A stretch of 64,000 nucleotides of DNA from Ectocarpus siliculosus (Eukaryota; Sar; Phaeophyceae; Ectocarpales; Ectocarpaceae), in the NCBI GenBank assembly GCA_000310025.1, contig FN648568.1, forward strand, positions 1 to 64,000. Direction: 5' to 3'. The position numbers and the translations under genes are program-made. Below are positions 53,430 through 64,000 of this stretch, one piece after another. Each line of letters starts with the position of its first letter. The first letter of the stretch is position 1. Under the pieces are notes generated by a model. That model searched no databases, was not told the DNA's origin, and worked only from the letters and a program-made list of their open reading frames with translations.

Positions 53430-55550
53430 CAGTCCAAGGCCTAACCCACGCACTTTGTTGAGCCGAACGCCCGAGACGCGAGAAATCACCCGATAGGCCG
53501 TACTGCACTACTTTAGAGGCCCTCCGCAAGCTTCAGCTTGATTAGCGCCTTCTATGTTGACGGTTGGCTGTGTCGGTGACCGGCACTGTCAGGCGCAAAG
53601 CACGAACATGTGCAGCAGATACTGCCGACACCAAATTCTCCGGTCTCGATCGATTTGTGCCTGCATGTTGATTATCCTTCACCATGTTGAAGGCCCGTCC
53701 AAGCTACAGCTGGCTTGATTGACAAGTCCTTCGACCCTTGAATAGTTGTGTGCCTACCAATTTTGCCTGCAAACGAGAGGTTTGGGTCACACCGCTGCAA
53801 CCTCCCGACGGTTTCAATTCTGTTTTCGTGCGTACGCGAACGTTTGGGTAACACATACATCACCAATCAATTGAATATTTGTAGATTGTTATTATCCCGA
53901 CATGTGTGCCCCGCGATAGACTATTCGACGCGTTTCGAGGCAAACAATATTTGTCCTTGTACATACGCGCGCGCATAAAAGGATAGCAGTAGCGATTAGG
54001 TTGTGCTTGTGTATCAATCTCCTTCCCCAACAGTCTTGCACTTTGCATACCTGCGAAAACATGGTACAAACGCGATCCATGTGTCTAACGCACGCGGGTT
54101 GTCACAGCTGTTTCTCCTATTTGTAACCTCATGTATGTTCCACCGCATTGCGCAGGAGAAAGAATGTCCCGCCACCTTTAGCATGTACACCAACAACTTG
54201 ACAACTTTGATGGTTGACGATTCTCTTTTCTTCGTCGGAACACATCCACCCATGCATCCATTGTACAATAACTCTAATCTCGACCAGTTCGCGCGAGAGT
54301 AAGTTGCCTCCCTCCCCGCGATTACCCTGCGAACGACGGTTTCAAAATACTTTCGCGCGCGCAAAATGTAGTGGATTTCATCCTAGTCGGAACGACACGC
54401 ACTGTACGTACGTGTGCTCCGTTATAGGTTATTTGCGGCGTTTCGGGGGAAACAGTATTGCTCTTGTACATACGCCCGCGCGTAGAGAGACGGAAGAAGC
54501 GGTCAAACTACGTACCGCCTTCTTCTTGCCCTGGCCGTCGTCGTAAGGGTGCAACAAGATTTATCACACTACTGTGCGCATCTTCATCCATTCACTGCTC
54601 TCTACACCACATTAAAAAAAACAAGAATCTCGTAGAGGACCAACACGGTTGCCCGAGGCAAGCTTTGACGCCAAAGGTATCACAAAACAGAAAAAGGATA
54701 TAAATGTGAATGGAAGGGTGAATTATCCCTTTACGTCCGAAGGACTTCACCACGGACTTTGCTGAGCCGAACGCCGGAGACGCGAGAACTCACCACGTCG
54801 GCCCTCCTGCACTACTTTAGAAGCCCTCCCCAAGGTTCAGCTTGATTGGTGCGTTCTGCGTTGACGTATAGCTCTAGCGGTGACCGGCACTCTTGAGCAC
54901 GAAACACCTGCATTCGACAAGTGCTGCCGACATCAAGTTGCTCCGATCTCGATCGATTTGTGTGTCAACGTTGCCAATCCTACATCAAATTGAGGCCCCG
55001 TCCAATGTACAGCGGGATTTGCTGTGTGCCTACCAATTTTGCCTGCCAACGAGACCACGCCGCTGCAACTTCCCGACGAGGAAGTAGACTAATATGTTCT
55101 TCGCGAAACGGCGGTTTCGAATATTGCGCGCGCGTGCCATGTTGCGGAACAAACATAACCAAATCATTTTTAGATTATTATCCTGATCTCGACACGTGTG
55201 CCCCGCGATAGACTATCCGCCGCGTTTCGAGGGAAACATAATTCGTTCTTGTATGTATACGCGCGCATAGATGGACGGATGGAATCAGCGATTTGTGCAG
55301 GCGTGCTTGTGTACTGGGTGCGTGCAAGACATGGCACCCACGCGATATATCAGTCCAAGGCATACTGGTCGTCACAGCTGTTGTTTTCCTTTAATGTCTC
55401 GTTCCACCGCATTGCGCAGGAGCAAGAATCTTGCGCCGAAAACAAGCATGTTCGTCGCATGTTGCACGCGAATCAACTTGACAGTTACTGGTTGACGACT
55501 CTCCCGACCAATTTGCGAAAGTTGCCTGCCTCCCCGCGATTTTCCTGCCA
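53430..55550 (+). repeat. Tandem segmental duplication, about 1.29-kb unit
   Basis: About 53430-54180 and 54740-55445 are two diverged copies in the same order. Landmarks: GAGCCGAACGCC, CTGCACTACTTTAGA, CGGTGACCGGCACT, TCTCGATCGATTTGTG, GTGTGCCTACCAATTTTGCC, TGTGCCCCGCGATAGACTAT and CACCGCATTGCGCAGGAG. A further piece (GGCGTTTCGGGGGAAACA) lies at 54437. No protein is conserved between the copies, so this is probably non-coding or a decayed element. Confidence 0.8.
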
Positions 55551-56039
55551 ATGACACCCTACCAGCTGTATCTCGCTCTACAAGACTCCAATCAGCACAG
55601 GACTTCACCGAATGTGTTTTTCGCCAGAAACCACGATAAGGGAAAATTAATCAGTTGTAACAGCGGAGGGAGGCTCGTTTTGCGGGAAATAGTAAAAGAG
55701 TTTTCCGGTTTAGCAACATTCTTGCAAGGCCAGCCCCCAGCGACAAGGCCCTGGAGTTGGCGCGGCACCAACAAGAGGGAGGCTGCACGGTCAGGAAGCC
55801 AAGTTGAGCTTGTTTGCGCGGCTCTAGGTCAGCACCACCCGCCCGTCACACACAGACAGGTTGAGGAAAGGAGGAAGAGGAGAGCGAGCGAGGGAACCGC
55901 GGAGATCCCGACAACCGATGACGTCGAGGTGGTGAAGGCACCGCCGACAAAGAGGAGTAGACAGACAGGAGGAAAAGAACACGCAGTGACCTCATGGTGT
56001 AGATGGGCGCGTTCTTCCCCGCGCAAGATTTTTCTCTGA
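55551..56039 (+). CDS. Unrecognised basic protein ORF
   Basis: A 162-residue intact frame starting at ATG. It is hydrophilic, with a long charged middle (ERRKRRASEG), an acidic DDVEVV and a nuclear-localisation-like PTKRSRQ near residue 135. No domain is recognised. It begins immediately after the 1.29-kb duplication. It is more protein-like than neighbouring frames, but no second line of evidence supports it. Confidence 0.3.
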   Translation: MTPYQLYLALQDSNQHRTSPNVFFARNHDKGKLISCNSGGRLVLREIVKEFSGLATFLQGQPPATRPWSWRGTNKREAARSGSQVELVCAALGQHHPPVTHRQVEERRKRRASEGTAEIPTTDDVEVVKAPPTKRSRQTGGKEHAVTSWCRWARSSPRKIFL

Positions 56040-56214
56040 TGGTTCTCTTATAGCATAGAAAAAGAGCCTGACTTGATGTGGCATCGTTCCAAAAACCTCT
56101 CCTCTCCGGAACGCTTGAAATGCGACACAGCAATTCGTGCAGAGGCTGCCGGCCAGTGTAATTACTCCTTTCCTGTCTACGTTCTGGTACGATTTCGTGT
56201 CTGGGGTTGAGGGG

Positions 56215-56275
56215 GGTGACACACACACACATTGCATGGACGCACACTCAGCACCAGAGAGAGAGAGAGAGCGGT
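56215..56275 (+). repeat. (AC)n and (AG)n microsatellites
   Basis: A short (AC)n tract at about 56219-56231 and an (AG)n tract at about 56258-56271. Confidence 0.8.
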
Positions 56276-56670
56276 GTCAGCAGGGTGCAGCTGTCACACA
56301 GAGCACCACAAAAAGGCAGTACCACCTGCGGATAGGGGAAGTTCGTCGGGTGGGAAAGGAGAACTGTTGCCCCTCAGCCGATCATCTGAAGCCGGTTAAA
56401 TCTAAAAACATTTGCCTGCACGAAGTTTCCAGCAAGATATCAAAATTGTGAATATGCTTTCTTAAATGTCGACAACAAATCTCCCCTATACATAAGCAGA
56501 TGTTCCGCAGAGATCAGTGATACACGTCCGCACATAAGACTACCATGGTTACAGTGTCCACGTCAAGAAGACGGCCAACAACGCTATCCGGCACGCGAAA
56601 CACGGACACCGATATGACGGCGCCAATAAGACGTTATAGCACGGCGAGATCTACTACCGTAGTCTATACC

Positions 56671-57225
56671 TTATTCTTGACGCGGCGCGTGAAAAGATTC
56701 CCACACAACTTGAAAGTGTTTTCCTTGTTTTTTCGTTGGCACCAAGCGGCAAAGCACGTCTGGTTTGTCGTGTGCCCAGTGGGCAGCACATTTTTTTAAC
56801 TTCCGTCCCCCGAAAGAGGCGGCACTCACATGTGGGCACTTCCCTAATCGCAAAAGCCCCTCCTCTAACAACGAGCCCTGATCGCAACTCATGCGGTTGC
56901 GGTCAAAGACCCCCAAGGTCCCACGTAGCCCCCCTTCGCTCGACACCAGCACAGTGTACCATGGCAAAGCATAGGTCGCGACGTTCGCATCCACGAACGT
57001 GGCCGTCTGACGGTCAGGCTGAGGAGTGGAGGTAAAAGCGGGCCCACCGATGAGCTCGCGACCGCTGGGGCCGACACAGCCGCTGCCCAGCAGTCGCCGA
57101 AGCCACCGCGGCGGAACGCCGCGTGTTGAGAGGCGGCTTGTTGCTCTCGCGAATGTTTTCCTTCTCGATAGGTCAGCGTATATCGGGAGAGAGAGAGGAC
57201 TGAACAAGGTAGAGTCATTTTTCAA
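56671..57225 (-). CDS. Unrecognised ORF with EsV-1-7-like Cys/His motif
   Basis: A 184-residue open frame on the minus strand with an Arg/Ser/Gly-rich first half and a folded-looking middle (ATYALPWYTVLVSS, GLRGTLGVFD). Residues about 130-165 read GKCPHVSAASFGG, KKCAAHWAHDKPDV. The spacing C...SFG...C-x2-H resembles one degenerate EsV-1-7 repeat, a motif known mainly from brown algae and their viruses, but the second Cys is missing and only one copy is present. Codon-level quality is better than in the opposite frame. Start and any introns are not settled. Confidence 0.4.
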   Translation of the reverse strand: MKNDSTLFSPLSLPIYADLSRRKTFARATSRLSTRGVPPRWLRRLLGSGCVGPSGRELIGGPAFTSTPQPDRQTATFVDANVATYALPWYTVLVSSEGGLRGTLGVFDRNRMSCDQGSLLEEGLLRLGKCPHVSAASFGGRKLKKCAAHWAHDKPDVLCRLVPTKKQGKHFQVVWESFHAPRQE

Positions 57226-57229
57226 GATG

Positions 57230-59360
57230 CTTCATGCGATACCTGTTTTCCAAGATGCTTCATGGGATATCTTACTCTTCCTGATTTCGTTGTCTCTTAT
57301 CCTACATTACTTGGAGTAGATGTATCTTAGGTTGAGTAGACACACAAAATTGTTTGCGCCATATGGTAGAACGATGTGTTGCAAAATCAACACTTTTGTC
57401 GCAGGTTGGGCCAAGATGCGTTGGGGTTTCAACATATTCTGGTGGCCGACCTGCACGATATATGGGCAACCCAATACGACGTCACTCTTCAATATGAACC
57501 ATTGTACACGAATTGATCAAGTGTTGTATTGTCCAGGGTGTGGTCATATGTCGACGTGTCCTAGGGCGACAGACACAACCCTTCCGGTCTAGCCAACTTA
57601 CTTTCTGTTTTTGACACCAAAACAGAGGCCCAAACGAACCAAATATTTTGGGAGGGTATCGGGTGCCAAAGATGCTCCTTGTGCTCAACAGGGAACTACA
57701 CGATGAGGCTTCCTCAAGCCGAAAACCTGGACTTCGATACTGGGTGACGCAAAAAACAAACGCAAATTGAACTGCCGTGTGCTGAATCGAAGTATTCTAC
57801 CCGAGTTGGACGGCATCCCTTTTGCACCCCCGGTGATGAGCTGAACTCTTGTTGGCGTTACCCGTGACTAGACCGCTTGTGGCACACTCGCCGTGCGACA
57901 CCTACACGCAACGCCCCACTGTCCTCTCCTGGAAAAAAGCTGTATTGCAATGATTCTGTGAGCGCGTCAACCTTTCGCGCTGGTTGGGTTGCTGTGGGGG
58001 TTGCTTTCCAATATCTACCATGTCAAAAAGTCAACGGCCGGTTGTGTGCAGCGAGACAGTCCGAACAACAGTTGCAGAGCAAGCCTACGGGTTAGGCTTG
58101 GACCTCTGGCACCGCCTGTTCATGCTTGGCTTCGTGTGTGTGCTGACGCATTTTTACAGCTCCTGTGTGGTGCACAGTTTATTGTACATCTCGCTACCTG
58201 ATGGGTTACCACTTGACCTGACGGCAGCGATTCCGCCGCATTTGGGTGTTGTTGAACCTTGATGTACGAAAGCTTTGTTCAAACGACGAAAGCCCTAGTT
58301 GGTCAAATTCCCAATTGGCCCCATCTCTATTGGGTCCTCAATTGAGGCGCACCTCCTTAGCGTTAAAACAGGCAAAGGGCCTGTTAATAGTGCCCGTATT
58401 AAGGACCCCCCGAAGATCTATGTTGTCTACAGGGTTGGTTCCAAAATCGGCCCGCCCTGAGTCCAACACCCTCTCCTTCCGTGAACCACTGCGAGACGAA
58501 GACGCGGCGCTGGATGACACAGCAGTTACGATCCGATCGATACACTGGCCAGGCTATTGACCACAAACTGTGATAGGTTCAGCTGCAATCATGAGCTAGG
58601 AAATCGGTGCTCGTCGCAAGATTTGCCGCTGCTGCATGAATATTTTGCGGACCAGAGCAGCAGCCCGGGACGACGCTTTCGTCCTATCTTAGGTGATTAA
58701 GGTTTCTACGAGTAGCCCTCAATCTCTGCGGTCGTGTGGTAGCGTCAGATTCTCGTGTACGTGTTGCCAGCTTACATGCTGGGACGCTCAAGAGAGGGGC
58801 CCGTGAAGGCACCTAATGGAGCCTTGAGGAAGAGAAACACACACATAGGTGTCGGAAAAATGCGGTAGAGAACTACGCACGATGTTGGATATGGTCATAC
58901 TTGGTATACTTAGTGACCTTGCCGAGTTTCGAGCGGAGAGAGTCCCCAACACAAAAGTTATTGGTGGTGCCGAGAGTCCTGTACAGCAGTCCGCGATAAG
59001 TTTACTTATATATGGACGTTTTCGTCACTGCCAACCTTTTAGACCCGCGTAAACGATAGCTCAAACAATGCGCCAGACAAATACTCCTGATGAGATCCTT
59101 AACACCAGGTTCCTCTCAAAATTGGTCAAGTCACAGTGTTTCCCGTACTAGTGCTGTAGAACATTTACTACTAGGGATTAAATACTGAAAGAACGGCCCC
59201 TCGCGGCTTAAATGTTGTCCTCTCCGTGCAGGTAGCAATGCATGTCATGCCGGTAATTTTTTGTGTGTACCGCTGCTCCAGGGCGGCCAGAATGGACCAA
59301 TAAAGTAGGATCCACGCATTTTTAAATATTTTTTTTCACCATTTTTCGCGGCATCACTAT
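57230..59360. other. No supported gene
   Basis: Short frames only. One from 57984 to 58262 (+) has a membrane-like segment (LWHRLFMLGFVCVL) but no other support. Confidence 0.35.
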
Positions 59361-59363
59361 ATA

Positions 59364-60050
59364 TTGAAGGTGTTGTTAATGGTGCACAGAACCTGGGGAG
59401 GGTGTAAATGGTTTGAAGTGTGCCCGTATGCCTTTGCGGCTGACTGTTTCCCGAACATTACGGTGGAACGTGGGGCTTCACCTTCCTCAATATTTTCCCG
59501 ATGCTTCGTAAATGGTCGCTTGGTTGTTGCAGGTGGTGCCATGGACGATGGGCGTCAAACAATGGACGCTGAAGAACTTGACCACTTACTACGACATATC
59601 GATCCCAGGGGGTGTTGGCCCAGAGTGCACAGCGTAGAGCGTGTGCTGGCGCTTGGTAACAATACCATTGGCTCCTTCATTGAGTCCACAAACCCCAAGC
59701 AGTGCGGCAGCACTAGGCGCGAAACGACACTATCGACCTCACAAATTAAGCTCCAAGGGGCGGGTGTCTTTTTCAGGCCGGGGCATGTCGCGGTGTGCAC
59801 CAAGGGGGACACGATGCCTTCCTTGAGGGGGGGGCAAAGTATTCAGACATCGGGGAGCCTACCCGAAGGAATGCCACGGACGAAACCCCCACCGCTAGGC
59901 AGCCTTGTTCGCCAAGCTCGAGTGAGTCTTCCGGTAGTGCATCATACATCACACCGACGATCACGTGCGATAATGGGCCTCAATAAAGTCACTCACTATC
60001 GAACAGAGAGGAGGGGAGTTCCCCAGGCAGTAAGGATGGCAAACGTTTAG
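59364..60050 (+). CDS. Unrecognised ORF
   Basis: A 228-residue open frame. The first half contains DDGRQTMDAEELDHLLRHID and ERVLALGNNTIGSFIE; the second half is Arg/Pro/Ser-rich and probably out of frame. No domain is recognised. It may be an exon or a decayed element gene. Confidence 0.25.
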   Translation: MKVLLMVHRTWGGCKWFEVCPYAFAADCFPNITVERGASPSSIFSRCFVNGRLVVAGGAMDDGRQTMDAEELDHLLRHIDPRGCWPRVHSVERVLALGNNTIGSFIESTNPKQCGSTRRETTLSTSQIKLQGAGVFFRPGHVAVCTKGDTMPSLRGGQSIQTSGSLPEGMPRTKPPPLGSLVRQARVSLPVVHHTSHRRSRAIMGLNKVTHYRTERRGVPQAVRMANV

Positions 60051-60596
60051 CGGAAATATAAGGTGACGTCCATAACGTGGGCGTCGATTCCGAGGATGAG
60101 TTGATGGGACATGTCCGGGAGGTAGGCCGGCCCGAGTCAATTGGGAGCCCACTTCCTGGAGATCGCCCGCCCAGCGGGCGCACACCGATTGCGCCAACCG
60201 CGACTGCGGCATGGAGGTATCCATCGATGACTGGGTGGAATGCTCGACCTTTCATTGCTAGTTCACATCCCCTATTGGCCCAATGTGCAGTGTGTGTGCC
60301 CCCCCCCCAACCCTACCACCCACCCCCCCGCCATGACGGTTGTCGACATCATACGCACGTCATTTCCCCAATACGTTGGACGTTGTTTCTATAGCCGACT
60401 CCGGATTGTGGCTACGTCACCATGTGAAAGTGACATCAAAAGTATCCCGAGGGTGCTGTCGGCATACAGGCGTCGATCTAAGTGTCTCTAACGCCCTTGC
60501 GGGTTACACCAGGCCAGGCTCGCCCCAACTATCTTCCTGATTGACTCCGTCTCACTGTGCGCAGTGAGGAGCTCGCGACCAATGTCGTCTTCGTAG

Positions 60597-61058
60597 CGTT
60601 CGATCGGACCAATACTTACAAGCACATCGTTTTGCGTGGGGTATCTTGCGGAACTACTCCGTCAAGATGTCAAGGAGATCGGGCGGATCCTGAAGGATGG
60701 GAGCCGCTTGAGACTGCACGACGGGTACACCTTTCTGCGATCGTTTGGAAGCATTCCGAGGGAGCACTACAGCAGGACGCACTGGTGTTTGCTTGGACTC
60801 AGAAGAAAAGGATGAGGAAGAGGGCGTGTGGGACAGCGAACTCCGAAAGGGAGCAACACGGACAAAAACGACAAGCTGGTATCGGAGGCCCGCATGGAAG
60901 GACGCGAGACCGGCGGCGTGTGTACATCTTGGTTCGATGCACTCGTTGGCCACGCGTATCTGGTGAAACGCAAGCACGCCAGGAAAGTGCCGAAGATTGG
61001 CCCTCAGGTTCGAAAGGATTGGAAGGATCACCAAGCAACTCTGGGACCTAAGTCGTAG
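60597..61058 (+). pseudogene. Unrecognised ORF interrupted by one in-frame TGA
   Basis: Frame 3 is open from 60597 to the TAG at 61056, apart from a TGA near 60813. Before it the protein reads YLAELLRQDVKEIGRILKDG, YTFLRSFGSIPREHYSR and HWCLLGLRR; after it, NDKLVSEARMEGRETGGVC and WFDALVGHAYLVKRKHAR. Both sides look like one helical basic protein. I do not recognise the family; a transposon origin is possible. Confidence 0.35.
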
Positions 61059-61059
61059 C

Positions 61060-62350
61060 ACGGAGATGAGCTACGAGTAAGTTCTGTTTTGCGCTCCCCT
61101 CTGCCTGACAATATTTTCTCCGTATCGGCATATGCCTAGTACGCGCGTGCTAGCAGGAGATACCACAGCGGCAGATAAAGGTATGGGTAGGTCAGGCGTA
61201 ACTCAGAGTGGAGTTGCGAGTAAGTGAGCGAGGAAATCGAATTGAGTCGGCTCGTGCCACTAGCAGGTCCGTTTCGTCGCGAAAAAAACGGAACCGTCGT
61301 AGGGTATGGACAGCCTGGTAGAAACAACTGTGTTGAATACCGCAGCGGTAGTTGCGGAGCTCTCCAAATCTGCATATTTCATACCTGGTAGAGGTTACCC
61401 CAGACCCCAGACCTGAGTGCACGGCGTCACCACCCTGTCTCCGCCATAGGGGGGGGGGGGACTGGGTCGTGGCAAAAATGGAACATTACGGTTTACTTCC
61501 ATTTTCCAAACAAAATAGAGAAAGGAAACAGGCTCAAGTCATTCGGGGTCGCCTGAAGACAACTCAAGTGCATGTGTGTCGCAAAGTATTTGTCTTCACA
61601 CCAAAAACCGATCCGGTCTCCGCACGGCACCTTCGAAAGTTCGTGCTGGTTCAATTCACGCGTACGCATGCCGTGGTTACAAGTCCAACTATTCATGATG
61701 GGATACACCTTTCTAGGCATTGTTTTTTAACAGACACCATCGCCTCTGGAACGCGCGGAAACGCTGCAAAGAGTCGCTCCTAAACAACCCCGGAACAAAA
61801 ACAACCTCCTTTTTGATCTCTACCCCCGAGACACAGCACCACGGTCAAATGCGAGTCGAAGGAAAACATTGGGAGACCTGGAGCTGAATGGCCCATCCGT
61901 TAGTGATTCACGTTACCCAACACTCGTGTCGAAGGCGTATATATGACGGCGCCTTGGAACAATACGTCCACTCATAGCACAAAGCGCGGCCTAGTACTTG
62001 CACATGGCACCCACATCTCCGACGGAATTCCGTCGCGTCCTTCTCCGGCGTACACCTGCAACGCACCGTTCATGAAGGTACCCGCCGTACACTGGTTATC
62101 TTTTCCGTGGCAGTCGACATCCTTCGAGGTGACGTCATACACCTGATTGCGGACCCGCTTCTAAAACAATATCCAGGGTCGCCGTCGCTTTTGATTTCGC
62201 GGTCCAGCACCTCCTGCGGATTTTTCGCGCGTAAGACATGGCGGGTTGGTCATCCGTATTCTGTTAGAGCAGTTGCCCGGCTGTAGGGCGCACGTATCGG
62301 TTTCCCATTTGCGCATACAAATAACGATTTAGTCCGAAGAGGAAGCAAGT
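61060..62350. other. No supported gene
   Basis: A 143-residue plus frame (61352-61783) has no domain; a G10 run lies at about 61451. Nothing else is assignable. Confidence 0.35.
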
Positions 62351-62359
62351 TCTCGGCGG

Positions 62360-62890
62360 TGTCGAAAGTGGCTGCGCTGGATCCGCTACCTGTCGAGGTC
62401 TTTGGAAAAATTGTCCGTTGTTGAATGCCTCATCGTCGTCACGAGGAAACAGAACAACAGTAACTCGACCCAGGGTGTGTGTGGTTTCTCATGTCACGTT
62501 GGCTAGATGTTTATATAACAATTTCTTTCGAAGCGACAGCAAGCCTGGCGGTGCCGGATGTAGCTGCGCCGGATCCGCTACCTGTCGAGGACTTCGGAAA
62601 AATGATCCGTTATGGAATGCATCGCCCTCGTCACGAGGAAACACAACCACAGCAACTTGACCCAGGGGGCGTGTGGTATCTTATGTCACGTCGGCCGGAT
62701 ATACGTATAACGAATTTTACAAACCGGCAGCAAGTCTGGCGGTGCCGAAAGCAGCTGCGCTGGATCCCCTACCTGTCGAGGACTTCGGAAAAATTGTCCG
62801 TTATGGAATGCATCGTCCTCGTCACGAGGAAACGGATCAACAGCAAGTCGACCCAGGGGGCGTGTGGTATCTCATGTCACGTGGGTGTTG
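62360..62890 (+). repeat. Coding-like tandem repeat, about 189-bp period, three copies
   Basis: Units start near 62371, 62560 and 62750. Copies 2 and 3 each translate to the same peptide, in different frames: LDPLPVEDFGKIVRYGMHRP, RHEET, then LDPGGVWYLMSR. Copy 1 has the same DPLPVE(V)FGKIVR followed by a stop. The conserved peptide across frames suggests descent from a coding unit of about 63 residues. No family is recognised. Confidence 0.6.
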
Positions 62891-62994
62891 AAAAATGGGG
62901 GTTTACGAACGTCCTGTTTCGTATTTAAAGTATCTAGCCCAGGTACCCTTGTAATCCCCGTAATTTCATGAGCCCTGGCATCGCCAGTACATAC

Positions 62995-63489
62995 GGTATT
63001 CCAAATGCGATCGCATCTCTTCTTTGCTACTGCCACATAGTAGCCAGCGTATGTTGCATGGGTGCTCGCCTGCTCATGCTGGCACCCCGACTCCCTCGCC
63101 CACCTGACGGCTGTCTGTTCAATCAACTCGCGGATCGTCTCAGGCTCGTCAATCGCGTGCTGCGTGATGAGAGACAGCACCCGCGCAGAGGATGTGCTCG
63201 GGCGGGAGAGCCGCCGTAAGCCTTCGAGCTCCTCACCTACCAGCTCCTCCGGGTCGTCGAATAGCGCATCCTCTCTTCCCTCCTTCGCAGCCCCGTCGGG
63301 CCGGGCGGTCATAGAACGTGACGCCGCGCCTGCTGCTGCTATGCCTTGCTCCGGTGGGACCCAACTTGCTGCTCCTGGTGAGATTGTTCTACCGCAGCGC
63401 AAGCTTCCTCTTTGTCGGGCGTCTCTTTCGCGTTGTTGGACCTGCGAGCCCGTTTCGTTTCGGGGATCTCCACACCGTCCTTTCCCCAC
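62995..63489 (-). CDS. Unrecognised exon with helical acidic region
   Basis: An open frame ends at a consensus donor (AATACC/GTATGT) at 62995. It codes for an Arg/Ala/Gly-rich first half, an acidic segment (DDPEELVGEELEGL) and a helical part (DEPETIRELIEQTAVRWARE, then HATYAGYYVAVAKKRCDRIW). No ATG lies at the left limit; the next in-frame Met is about 60 residues in. No domain is recognised and the partner exons lie beyond what I can resolve. Confidence 0.4.
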
Positions 63490-64000
63490 CGATGTGTGGT
63501 AGTGGGTCGTCTATGTGTGCCTTGTGGCGCCTGTGGGTGCTGTGGCGGGCTGTGAACAATACCGCGCCCTGAGGCTACATGTTTTCACCCCTTGTATGTT
63601 CCCGGGGAAACATCCAGAAATCTTGGCATTTGATGTATTTATTCTGTTACAGTTGAGAGGGGCTTTTTTACCACGCTATTCTGGGGGCCCTTGACGTCAA
63701 AACTTGCAAACTTGCCACCTAACTATACATAGACACCCCGCAACAACTGCGTTTCGGGGGGCTGAGGGGGGCAAAAAACGCTTATTAGGAAAAACAGCAT
63801 GAGGTCTTCGCCGCCCGAAAACGCCGGACTTCGAAATTTTTGGCGGAGCACCCATACGTAGGGCAAATTATAGGTTGGACCGGAAGAACAAAAAAAATCA
63901 TCAAAGTTTTAGAGGGATGGAGCCGGGTGGATGCCGTCCTCTTACCAATCACATGTGGACCATGTAGGACATTATGTGGGACAGAGAAAGATGATTGGGC
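63490..64000. other. No supported gene
   Basis: No assignable frame, repeat or RNA; the end of the window may cut the beginning of the gene on the minus strand. Confidence 0.35.

Noticed and set aside
1-64000. Bacterial or phage origin of the window
   Set aside because: Consensus spliceosomal introns joining in phase, satellites, LTR elements, hAT and MULE transposases argue for a eukaryote.

Overview
This window looks like a repeat-rich stretch of nuclear DNA from a eukaryote. Predicted coding blocks are split by GT-AG introns: a three-exon sulfotransferase end and a two-exon charged protein both join in perfect phase. Satellites and minisatellites occupy many kilobases, and most long open frames belong to transposable elements. 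A brown alga or related stramenopile is my best guess. It rests on the introns, the sulfotransferase, the style of the Ty3/gypsy element and a faint EsV-1-7-like cysteine/histidine motif near 57 kb. None of these is proof. I saw no rRNA, tRNA or CRISPR.

Layout. 1-6.5 kb: an ankyrin-repeat ORF (1038-1910, +), the C-terminal part of a PIF1/Helitron-type helicase (3376-4355, -) and a charged Lys/Gly-rich two-exon protein (5325-6460, -). 6.5-17.1 kb: a large decayed Ty3/gypsy retrotransposon on the plus strand, with Gag, a NADAR domain fused ahead of the aspartic protease, RT-RNase H, integrase, a chromodomain and a Tudor-like tail. 18.3-19.4 kb: three 3'-terminal exons of a sulfotransferase (-). 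19.7-20.6 kb: an Ala-rich coding minisatellite.

21.8-28.6 kb: nested repeats. CACAGAA-type minisatellites flank a BED-finger/hAT transposase fragment, and a 2.5-kb LTR element with a Gag zinc knuckle sits in a CCATGGA-type satellite. 29.0-30.1 kb: a MITE-like element with 3-bp TTA target duplications. 32-34.4 kb: exon candidates on the minus strand, including an EF-hand exon. 34.9-38.6 kb: a long ~120-bp satellite that reappears inverted at 44.5-44.8 kb. 41.2-43.7 kb: a decayed Mutator-like (MULE/FAR1) transposase that keeps its DDE residues and SWIM finger. 44-56 kb: mostly dispersed and tandem duplications. 55.5-63.5 kb: several unrecognised coding-like ORFs and a ~189-bp repeat encoding a conserved peptide.

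The most notable item is the NADAR (YbiA-like, ADP-ribose-linked) domain carried between Gag and protease by the Ty3/gypsy element. The genes do not form a pathway; the window reads as repeated insertion and decay of mobile DNA around a few host-type exons.
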